Source: RGIG1752 sp045650425 (GTDB lineage: Bacteria; Bacillota_I; Bacilli_A; RF39; UBA660). Taken from it: DNA of 31,020 nucleotides. The notes beneath the pieces are model-generated. The model saw only the letters and a program-made list of their open reading frames with translations. It searched no databases and was not told the origin of the DNA. The position numbers and the translations under genes are program-made. Positions 22,901 to 30,138 of this stretch are shown in pieces (the stretch's first letter is position 1; every line of letters starts with the position of its first letter). Where the stretch lies: the NCBI GenBank assembly GCA_045650425.1, contig JAZRRD010000067.1, positions 1 to 31,020 on the forward strand, given 5' to 3'.

Positions 22901-24124
22901 TTAATATTCCATTTTAAACTTACTGGTTAAATCCAGAACTTTTTCTTTTAAATTTTCTAAGATTTCTTCGTTATCACTATTTTTAAGAGCTTTAGCTATT
23001 ATTTTACCTACTATTTTAAACTCTTCCTCTTTAAATCCCCTTGTGGTCATTGCTGGAGAACCAATACGAATACCACTGGAAATCATAGGGCTTTCTTGAT
23101 CATTAGGTATAGTATTTTTATTAACTGTAATATTAATTTTATCTAATAATATTTCAGCCTCTTTACCAGTTATTCCACAACTATTTTTAACATCAACTAA
23201 TATTAAATGATTATCAGTCCCATTAGCAACAATTTTAAACCCTTCTTCCTTTAAAGAATCAGCCAACGATTTAATATTTTTTAATACTTGCTCTTGATAA
23301 TTTTTAAAATTAGGTTGCAACGCTTCGTAAAAACATTGAGCTTTGGCTGCGATAATATGCATTAAAGGTCCTCCTTGTATGCCAGGAAATATTGTTTTAT
23401 CAATTTTTTTAGCTATTTCTTCGTTGTTTGTCAAAATTAATCCTCCACGAGGACCTCTTAAAGTTTTATGAGTTGTGCTTGTAACAACATCAGCATATGT
23501 TATAGGACTAGGATGTAATCCTGCTGCAACTAAGCCTGCAATATGTGCCATATCTACCATCAGATAAGCTCCAATTTCATCGCATATCTCTCTAAATTTA
23601 GAAAAATCTATTATTTTAGAATACGCGCTTGCACCAGCTATAATCATTTTAGGTTTTTCTTTAATAGCTTTTTTTCTTAGCGCCGCATAATCTATTTCTT
23701 CATTAATTAAATCAACATCATAATCAATTATTTCATAATCTTGACCACTAAAAGATAATTTATGACCATGAGTTAAATGCCCTCCATTAGATAAATTCAT
23801 TCCCATAACTTTGTCTTTCGGACTTAATAAGGCTCTATATACAGCCATGTTAGCACTTGAACCACTATGAGCTTGAACATTAGCGTATTTACATTTAAAT
23901 AATTTTTTGGCATATTCTATTGCTTGAGTTTCAAAAACATCAATATTTTCACATCCACCATAATACCTTTTTCCAGGATAGCCTTCTGCATACTTGTTGG
24001 TTAATATACTGCCTTGTAATGCTAAGATGTCTTTAGACACATAATTTTCACTTGCAATAAGTTCTATATTATCTTGTTGTCTTTGTTTTTCCTTTTTTAA
24101 TGCATCCTCTAAAATTTTATCCAT
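22901..24124 (-). CDS. glyA: Serine hydroxymethyltransferase
   Basis: PLP enzyme that converts serine and THF into glycine and 5,10-methylene-THF, the carbon donor for ThyX. The 407 residues show NIELIASENYVS (19-30), NKYAEGYPGKRYYGGCE (43-59), the cofactor Asp/His segment VDMAHIAGLVAAG (190-202) and the PLP lysine K220 in TSTTHKTLRGPRGG. Length is close to the usual 410-420. The start overlaps the folD stop by 8 bases with GAGTGAT as ribosome site. Confidence 0.97.
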   Translation of the reverse strand: MDKILEDALKKEKQRQQDNIELIASENYVSKDILALQGSILTNKYAEGYPGKRYYGGCENIDVFETQAIEYAKKLFKCKYANVQAHSGSSANMAVYRALLSPKDKVMGMNLSNGGHLTHGHKLSFSGQDYEIIDYDVDLINEEIDYAALRKKAIKEKPKMIIAGASAYSKIIDFSKFREICDEIGAYLMVDMAHIAGLVAAGLHPSPITYADVVTSTTHKTLRGPRGGLILTNNEEIAKKIDKTIFPGIQGGPLMHIIAAKAQCFYEALQPNFKNYQEQVLKNIKSLADSLKEEGFKIVANGTDNHLILVDVKNSCGITGKEAEILLDKINITVNKNTIPNDQESPMISSGIRIGSPAMTTRGFKEEEFKIVGKIIAKALKNSDNEEILENLKEKVLDLTSKFKMEY

Positions 24125-24956
24125 TCAAATCACTCATTTCTTTAGCTAATATTAAATTATCTATAATCATGGCTACTGTCATAGGCCCAACACCTCCTGG
24201 AACAGGTGTTATGAATTTACATTTTGGAGAAACGTTTTCAAAATCAACGTCACCAACGACTTTTCCATTAACCCTAGAAATACCTACATCAATCACAACA
24301 GCATCATTTCTTACCATATCTTCTTTAATCAATTGCGGTTTTCCTACCGCAGAAATAATTATGTCTGCTTTACTAGTTATATTTTTTAAATCCTTAGTTT
24401 TAGAATGAGCAATTGTAACTGTTGCATTGCGATTTAATAATGCTAAAGCAAGAGGTTTGCCCACAATATTACCACGTCCTACAATTACTACATTTGACCC
24501 TTCTAAATCAACTTTATATTCTTCAATTAACTTTATAATTGCTTTTACTGTACAAGGAACTAAAGATGTGTTATTTAAATATAGATTATAAATGTTTTCC
24601 TTTGTAAATCCATCAACATCTTTTTCGGTTTTTATTAAAGAAGAACAATGTTCAAAATTAATATGATTAGGCACTGGACTTTGTAAAATTATTCCAGTAA
24701 TATCAGAATCTTTATTTAATTTTTTAATTAGATCACAAAGATATTCTTCGGTTACATTCTCGTCTAATGATAGAAATTCTACTTTGATGCCAACTTCTTC
24801 GCAGGCTTTTATTTTATTTCTTACATAAATTTGACTTGCTTCATTATTACCTACTAATATAATAGCTAAAGTAATATCAATTTTTCTATCTTTTATATAT
24901 TCCTTAATATTATTTAAAGTTTTATTCCTTAAAGCTTTTCCATCCATTAAAATCAT
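24117..24956 (-). CDS. folD: Methylene-THF dehydrogenase/cyclohydrolase FolD
   Basis: Bifunctional enzyme linking methylene-THF to formyl-THF. The 279 residues contain the catalytic YVRNKIKACEEVGI (Y44, K48), QSPVPNH, EKDVDGF, the nucleotide loop GRGNIVGKPLALALL and the C-terminal PVPGGVGPMTVAM. Length is typical (about 285). It starts directly after the ruvB stop (adjacent base), with AGGAGTGG inside the ruvB end as ribosome site, so it is translationally coupled to ruvB. Insertion of folate genes between ruvB and queA differs from Bacillus. Confidence 0.96.
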   Translation of the reverse strand: MILMDGKALRNKTLNNIKEYIKDRKIDITLAIILVGNNEASQIYVRNKIKACEEVGIKVEFLSLDENVTEEYLCDLIKKLNKDSDITGIILQSPVPNHINFEHCSSLIKTEKDVDGFTKENIYNLYLNNTSLVPCTVKAIIKLIEEYKVDLEGSNVVIVGRGNIVGKPLALALLNRNATVTIAHSKTKDLKNITSKADIIISAVGKPQLIKEDMVRNDAVVIDVGISRVNGKVVGDVDFENVSPKCKFITPVPGGVGPMTVAMIIDNLILAKEMSDLNG

Positions 24957-25976
24957 TTAATCCACTCCTAAATCAAATAAACCTTCACTGCATGTAACAT
25001 TTAAATGCTTGTAAGTAAGTTCTGTAGCTATTCTACCACTTCTAGTTCTCTTTATAAAGCCTTCTTGTAATAAGAATGGTTCTACTACATCTTCAATTGT
25101 GGAAACTTCTTCACCGATAGCTGTTGCTATAGTTTCAACTCCAACAGGTCCACCATTAAACTTTATAATTAAAGCGTTTAAATATTCAATATCAATTGAA
25201 TCCAAACCATATTGATCAACTTTTAAGCGTTTTAGAGAATCTAAAGTTATATCTTTATCTATATGACCTCTGCCGTCTACTAAAGCAAAATCTCTTACCC
25301 TTTTAAACAAACGATTTGCAATTCTTGGAGTTTTTCGACATCTTTTTCCAAGTTCTTCTGCAGCATCATCGTCTATAGCCATTTCTAAAACCCTACTTGT
25401 TCTTTGAATTATATTTTTCAGCTCTTCATCTGTATAATAATTCAATTTAGAAACAATTCCAAAACGATCTCTTAACGGACTTGAAATATCTCCGGCTCTA
25501 GTAGTTGCGCCAACTAAAGTAAAAGGAGGCAAATCAATTTTAACACTTCTGCTTTTACCTTCAGTGCCAATCATTATATCTATCTCAAAATCTTCCATAG
25601 CTGGATATAAAATTTCCTCAATAAATTTTGGCATTCGGTGAATTTCATCCACAAACAAAACATCACCTGGTTCAAGATTAGATAAAATGGCGGCCAAATC
25701 TCCACTTTTTTCAATAGAAGGACCTGATGCTGTTTTTAAATTACTACCAAGTTCATTAGCAATAATATGCGCGAGTGTAGTTTTTCCTAAACCGGGAGGA
25801 CCATATAACAAAACGTGATCTAGTGGTTCATTTCGCATTTTTGCAGCTTCAATAAAAACTCTTAGATTATTTTTTATTTCTGTTTGGCCGACATATTCAT
25901 CTAATGAAGCAGGTCTGATGTTTTTGTCAAAATTATCATCTTTTGTAATATTAGCTGTAATTAATCTTTCTTCCAT
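24957..25976 (-). CDS. ruvB: Holliday junction branch migration helicase RuvB
   Basis: AAA+ motor that drives branch migration with RuvA. The 339 residues include RP.SLDEYVGQ (21-31), Walker A GPPGLGKT (59-66), Walker B VLFVDEIHRM, sensor 1 LVGATTRAGDISSPLRDRFG with the arginine finger, and the C-terminal winged helix GFIKRTRSGRIATELTYKHL. Length is normal (about 335). AAGGAGAA precedes the ATG. It overlaps the end of the thymidine-kinase-like gene, which separates it from ruvA. Confidence 0.97.
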   Translation of the reverse strand: MEERLITANITKDDNFDKNIRPASLDEYVGQTEIKNNLRVFIEAAKMRNEPLDHVLLYGPPGLGKTTLAHIIANELGSNLKTASGPSIEKSGDLAAILSNLEPGDVLFVDEIHRMPKFIEEILYPAMEDFEIDIMIGTEGKSRSVKIDLPPFTLVGATTRAGDISSPLRDRFGIVSKLNYYTDEELKNIIQRTSRVLEMAIDDDAAEELGKRCRKTPRIANRLFKRVRDFALVDGRGHIDKDITLDSLKRLKVDQYGLDSIDIEYLNALIIKFNGGPVGVETIATAIGEEVSTIEDVVEPFLLQEGFIKRTRSGRIATELTYKHLNVTCSEGLFDLGVD

Positions 25977-26560
25977 AAATTCTCCTTGTTATAAAATTCC
26001 TTTTTAAATTTTAAGAAACACTTTCCACAAACGCTTTCATAAGAAATTTCTTCATTTTCAACCATAATCTGTTCACCATTAAAAGTAGGGATTCCATTAA
26101 TATGCCTTAAGTTTTGGGTAGCTTTATTGCCGCATTTACACACAGCCTTTAACTCTTCTATATCATCGGCTAATTCTAATAATCTCGTAGAACCAGGAAA
26201 CCCTTTCATCTGAAAATCCGTTCTTAATCCATAGCAAAAAACTGGAATGTCATCCTCTTTAGTAATTTCAAAAAGTTCATCAATTTGATGAGGACTTAAA
26301 AGATGCGCGTTATCCACTATTATTGCTTTTATATTATCTAATAATAGTTTACTTCTTATTTTAATTTTTGGAGGAAAGACATAATCAACTTGACGAGTTA
26401 AACCTACTTTACTTTCAACATTAATACCATCACGGTCATCCAACTTTGGTTTTACCAATAAGACTTCCATGTTTTTCTCGTTATAATTATGAGCAATTTG
26501 AAGCAAAGTCATTGATTTTCCGCTTCCAATAACACCATATCTAAAATATAATTTGGCCAT
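25961..26560 (-). CDS. tdk: Thymidine kinase homolog with a substituted catalytic residue
   Basis: Type II (TK1-like) thymidine kinase fold, closest in pattern to the E. coli-type enzyme (start MAKLYFRYG). The 199 residues have Walker A GVIGSGKS (9-16), the lasso segment CYGLRTDF (109-116) and a complete zinc site (C141, C143, C178, C181). The Walker B block that should read VDE-C/A-QF reads VDNAHLL: the catalytic-base Glu is Asn84, checked at the codon level (AAC). The enzyme may be inactive or altered, acting perhaps as a nucleoside or dTTP-binding protein. It is embedded between ruvA (8-base gap) and ruvB (overlap), so it is expressed with branch-migration genes. Confidence 0.85.
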   Translation of the reverse strand: MAKLYFRYGVIGSGKSMTLLQIAHNYNEKNMEVLLVKPKLDDRDGINVESKVGLTRQVDYVFPPKIKIRSKLLLDNIKAIIVDNAHLLSPHQIDELFEITKEDDIPVFCYGLRTDFQMKGFPGSTRLLELADDIEELKAVCKCGNKATQNLRHINGIPTFNGEQIMVENEEISYESVCGKCFLKFKKEFYNKENLWKKD

Positions 26561-26568
26561 AACATCAC

Positions 26569-27123
26569 CTACTTCAACATCAACTTAAGTGCATCTTTAA
26601 TTTGTTCTTCTAATTTTTTAGAAATATCGATTTGAGGTAACACTTTTTTTATTTCTGCACTTTTATACCCCAAGCTAGTTAAGACTTCAATTAGCTCTTC
26701 GGTATTACTTTCACTAATATTATTGCTTGATATTTCTATTTTTCCTTTTAAATCTAAAATGATTTGTTTCGCAAGTTTTTCTCCAATTTTTGGAAACTTT
26801 GTTAAATATAAAATATTCTCGCGATTTATAGCGTCTGCTAAACCGTCTATACTTCCAGTTGCCAGCATAGGCATTGCCATCTTAGGTCCTAGACCCTTTA
26901 CATTTATAAGTTTTAGAAACATATTTCTTTCATTTTCGTTTTTAAATCCATATAAAGAATATTCATCTTCTCTAACATGGTTGTAAAGAAAAACTTTATA
27001 ATTGCTTTCCAAATCATAACTGAAAGGATTTGCAACAAATATTGTATAACCAATATTATTATTTTCTAAAACTATATAATTGCTACCTTGATAAGTTATT
27101 TTCCCTAAAATATAGTTAAACAT
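26569..27123 (-). CDS. ruvA: Holliday junction DNA-binding protein RuvA
   Basis: RuvA binds four-way junctions and loads RuvB. The 184 residues contain the N-terminal OB-fold (MFNYILGKITYQGSNYIVLE region), the two helix-hairpin-helix segments (LINVKGLGPKMAM and LTKFPKIGEKLAKQIILDLK) and a C-terminal RuvB-binding domain with EVLTSLGYK. It is slightly short (usual about 200), mainly in the flexible linker before domain III. It is the first gene of an eight-gene unit; its promoter carries a LexA-type operator. Confidence 0.95.
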   Translation of the reverse strand: MFNYILGKITYQGSNYIVLENNNIGYTIFVANPFSYDLESNYKVFLYNHVREDEYSLYGFKNENERNMFLKLINVKGLGPKMAMPMLATGSIDGLADAINRENILYLTKFPKIGEKLAKQIILDLKGKIEISSNNISESNTEELIEVLTSLGYKSAEIKKVLPQIDISKKLEEQIKDALKLMLK

Positions 27124-27146
27124 TTCATATCACTACCTTCTATTTA

Positions 27147-27175
27147 AGTATACCAAACGTATGTTCTTTGGTCAA
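27147..27175 (-). promoter_or_regulatory. Promoter of the ruvA-queA unit
   Basis: Minus-strand TTGACC (27175-27170), exactly 17 bases, TATACT (27152-27147): a near-consensus sigma-70 promoter about 24 bases before the ruvA ATG. Its spacer is almost filled by the LexA-type box. Confidence 0.8.
27155..27166. promoter_or_regulatory. LexA/DinR (SOS) operator
   Basis: GAACATACGTTT on the minus strand fits the Gram-positive SOS box GAAC-RNRY-GTTY (left GAAC, A-T-A-C centre, right GTTT). It lies wholly between the -35 and -10, an ideal place for repression. ruvAB is an SOS target in Bacillus. Confidence 0.75.
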
Positions 27176-27190
27176 TAAAACTTTATTTTA

Positions 27191-27233
27191 AATATAAAAA
27201 GTGCTATAACACTTATAATTTGTATTTAGCACT
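27191..27233 (-). terminator. Terminator of the rpoD-like gene
   Basis: Two alternative stems end at the same T run: AGTGCTA (27200-27206) with TAGCACT (27227-27233), and a tighter hairpin AAGTG (27199-27203) with CACTT (27210-27214). Both are followed on the minus strand by TTTTTATATTT. The rpoD stop lies in the outer stem. Confidence 0.6.
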
Positions 27234-30039
27234 AATTTTTATCTCTTTTTCTTAAATATTCTTCACTCAATGAATAATCAAAAACTTTAGATAACTCCTC
27301 TTGTAATTTAATAAATGTTCTTTTTAAACTATCAATAACATAAATTGTGTTTTGTTTTACAATCTTAGAAATTTCACTAAAATTCATTTCCTTTTCAAAA
27401 TATAACATTAAAATTAAGTAATCAATAGGATCTAATGAAGTAAGTGTATCATTAAAAATAGGTAACCAAATTAAATTGGATAGTCTATCGTTAAACATAG
27501 TAATTTCAACCGCATTTAGATTATTATAAGAATTTTTATGGTTTTCAATCAAATTGGTCGGAGTATCAACATCTGGTACATTTATATTTCGGGTTTCATT
27601 GCCGCTTGCAAGAGTATCTTTAGAAATCTCAATAGCAGGTTGCGTTGTATCTTTATTTAAATTATCAATAATTTCAATAGTATCTATTCTATTCGTAGAA
27701 GACTCACTATTTTTCGTAGTATCTGGGTTAAAAGATTGGCTTGGAGAAGCGTTTACTTCAAGCCTTATCTCAGATAAATCATATTTTTGATTTTCCAGAA
27801 TAATAATATCATTTAAGGCTCTTTTATTATAATATTCTGCAGAATTTATGTGACTACTTGCTATTTTTTCTATTTCTGCTATTATCCCAGAATTTTGACA
27901 CAAAATTATCATTTCTGCAATATTGCAAACATTTCTTTTCGTCTGTTTATGAGCAATAATTTTTAATGATCTGATGATCTTATACATAGGATATCGGAAT
28001 TTAAGGTTACTTAATAAGGATAAAAAGTGATTCCATGTATCTATTTGATTTTTATCTTTTAAAACATAACTAACTTGTTTCTTTCTTCCTCTTTTTCGTT
28101 CTGCAGATTTTTCTTCGTTTTTACTATGGTCAGCTTGGGTCGGCGCAACAAGATTCTTTGTTAAATACCCTTGTGTTGTATAAGAAATAATGTTACCTGA
28201 ATTTTTATCAATAAACTCTATTATCATTTCTTTATTAGTTAATTTTAAATTTAACATACTTGCTAAAACGTGCGTCGTTTCTAATACTTTTTCTTCATTC
28301 AAGTTTGGAAATTTTAAATTAATCAATTCATGTAATTTAGTATCTAATTCTTCTTCCGCACTTGGTCTCGGTTTAAACTCGCGTGCTATTTTTATTCTAT
28401 TTGTCGATTCAACTTGTTGATTACTTTCAGAAGATTCTTTTTTATAATCTTCTGCTTTCTTTTTTAAATTTGCTATAGCGGCATAGAGATTTTTATGATC
28501 TTGCGAACTCATAGTCTCATGATTTTCGCCATTATCATACCCCCCCCCGAAACGCATTTTTAAAACTTTTTGTTGTTTGTCAGATAATTCTTTAACCCAT
28601 TCTAACACATTTTCTCTTGGTGCTTCTATAACTTCAAACAATGAATTTTTTCTTGGTCCCATAATTTCGTCACTTCTTTCTTGTTTAAATTTTTCAAATT
28701 CTTTACTTGCTGGATTTTTTGGAGGTCCTACTCGATTCTCATCAAAATCTATTAATACCTTTAATTTTTTTGCTCTAGATGGATGTCTTAATTTTCTTAA
28801 AGCTTTTGCTTCGATTTGTCTAATTCTTTCTCTTGTTACATTAAATCTTTTACCTACTTCTTCTAGAGTATGACATGTTCCATCTATAAGTCCAAAACGT
28901 AATTCTAAAACTTCTTGTTCTCTTTCTGTTAAGGTTGATAAAACATTTCTTATTTCATCACTAGAAATATCTTTGACAGCTTCTTCTTCTGGCATCACGG
29001 TAGTTTTATCTTCAATAAAATCCCCAAAAAATGAATCTTCATCATCCCCGATGGGTTTGTCCAAAGAAACTGGTGTCAGGTTTGATTTAATCAAATTTTC
29101 AACAGTTTCTAAAGGAATATTCATTTCGTATGCAATTTCTTCATATGTAGGTTCTCTATCAAGTATTTCGGTTAAATATAATTGAGTTTTTCTTATTTTA
29201 TTGTATTTTTCTTGTAAATGGACAGGTAATCTAACGGTTTTACCACAATCAGCTATACCACGCGTAACTGACTGTCTAATCCACCATATTGCATATGTTG
29301 AAAATTTAAATCCTCTTTTATAATCAAATTTATCTACTGCTTTCATTAAACCAATATTTCCTTCTTGAATAAGGTCTAAAAACGATAATCCTTTGCCAAT
29401 ATATCTTTTGGCAACTGATACAACTAAACGCAAATTGGATTCAACCATTTTCTTTTTAGCTAAATTATCTCCATTATTTATTTTGATAAATAGTTCTATT
29501 TCTTCTTCAGCTGTCAAAAGTGGAAACTTACTCATTTCTGTCAAATATATTTTTACAGTATCATCATAATAAGCGGTTGAGTCTAGCTTTTCGTATTTAT
29601 CATCTAATTCATCTAGATAGTTTTCATAAATCTCTTTAAGTTCACTATATTTTTTTATTTCTTCTTGACCAACATTTTTAAAACAACTAGCTAATTGAGG
29701 AGATATTTCTAATAGCAAGTTAATTTCTTCTTCATTTATTTTATATCCAGATAACTTTATAAAAGCATTAAACTTTTTTAAGAGCTCTGAATAATTTAAT
29801 TCTTTATGTTTCTCTATAAAAAGTTTTAAAATTTCAATTTTTTCTTCTAACTCTATTTTATTTAGATAGGTTCCGATAAGTGGCAAAAAATATTTTACAG
29901 AACTTTTTAATAACTTATTTTTATCTAAGTGTTTATTCTCATTATAAAAAGTGTCAATTTCAGTTGAAAATTGCTCTGTAAAATTTATTAAAATATCAAA
30001 CTCTTGAAGCAAATAAATTATTAACTGTTCCTTTTCCAT
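27232..30039 (-). CDS. rpoD: RpoD-like primary sigma factor with a very long C-terminal extension
   Basis: Sigma-70 factor of 935 residues, against 370-450 usual for Bacillota. Residues 1-158 are a helical N-terminal part. The sigma core spans about 159-430: region 1.2 at VKIYLTEMSKFPLL; region 2 SNLRLVVSVAKRYIGKG, then FSTYAIWWIRQSVTRGIAD (2.3-2.4); region 3 RLPVHLQEKYNKI; region 4 LTEREQEVLELRFG and TLEEVGKRFNVTRERIRQIE. The core is intact. After it come a second region-4-like module (about 480-535, LSDKQQKVLKMRFGGG), a helical domain with a basic patch ERKRGRKK (647-654), a Ser/Thr/Asn-rich linker (about 765-840) and a third region-4-like helix-turn-helix (about 869-915, LDPIDYLILMLYF and FSEISKIV). 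Nine G encode Gly498-500. AGGTGGG precedes the ATG. Confidence 0.9.
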   Translation of the reverse strand: MEKEQLIIYLLQEFDILINFTEQFSTEIDTFYNENKHLDKNKLLKSSVKYFLPLIGTYLNKIELEEKIEILKLFIEKHKELNYSELLKKFNAFIKLSGYKINEEEINLLLEISPQLASCFKNVGQEEIKKYSELKEIYENYLDELDDKYEKLDSTAYYDDTVKIYLTEMSKFPLLTAEEEIELFIKINNGDNLAKKKMVESNLRLVVSVAKRYIGKGLSFLDLIQEGNIGLMKAVDKFDYKRGFKFSTYAIWWIRQSVTRGIADCGKTVRLPVHLQEKYNKIRKTQLYLTEILDREPTYEEIAYEMNIPLETVENLIKSNLTPVSLDKPIGDDEDSFFGDFIEDKTTVMPEEEAVKDISSDEIRNVLSTLTEREQEVLELRFGLIDGTCHTLEEVGKRFNVTRERIRQIEAKALRKLRHPSRAKKLKVLIDFDENRVGPPKNPASKEFEKFKQERSDEIMGPRKNSLFEVIEAPRENVLEWVKELSDKQQKVLKMRFGGGYDNGENHETMSSQDHKNLYAAIANLKKKAEDYKKESSESNQQVESTNRIKIAREFKPRPSAEEELDTKLHELINLKFPNLNEEKVLETTHVLASMLNLKLTNKEMIIEFIDKNSGNIISYTTQGYLTKNLVAPTQADHSKNEEKSAERKRGRKKQVSYVLKDKNQIDTWNHFLSLLSNLKFRYPMYKIIRSLKIIAHKQTKRNVCNIAEMIILCQNSGIIAEIEKIASSHINSAEYYNKRALNDIIILENQKYDLSEIRLEVNASPSQSFNPDTTKNSESSTNRIDTIEIIDNLNKDTTQPAIEISKDTLASGNETRNINVPDVDTPTNLIENHKNSYNNLNAVEITMFNDRLSNLIWLPIFNDTLTSLDPIDYLILMLYFEKEMNFSEISKIVKQNTIYVIDSLKRTFIKLQEELSKVFDYSLSEEYLRKRDKN
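28540..28548 (-). repeat. Homopolymer G9 tract in rpoD coding strand
   Basis: Nine consecutive C on the plus strand, read as three GGG codons (498-500) inside the second RFG motif. With eight G the frame reads MIMAKIMRL then stop (509 aa); with ten G it stops two codons later (501 aa). Either slip removes the extension but leaves regions 1.2-4.2. Such a run is highly atypical in this AT-rich DNA. Confidence 0.85.
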
Positions 30040-30103
30040 TTTTTACCCACCTAAATTTAATACATTTATCATATCATAAAAATTATTGTATGAAAATAAA
30101 TAA

Positions 30104-30138
30104 TTTAAAAACAAATCGTATTATGATTTGTTTTTAAA
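30104..30138 (-). terminator. Terminator of the P-type ATPase gene
   Basis: A perfect 14-bp stem (30104-30117 with 30125-30138, arm TTTAAAAACAAATC) with a seven-base loop, followed on the minus strand by T-rich sequence. The ATPase stop (TAA 30123-30121) lies in the loop. Confidence 0.75.

Noticed and set aside
28540..28548. G9 tract as a pure sequencing error hiding a frameshift.
   Set aside because: With nine G the frame stays open for 435 more codons in a coherent protein, so nine is a functional length; length variation in reads still needs to be checked.
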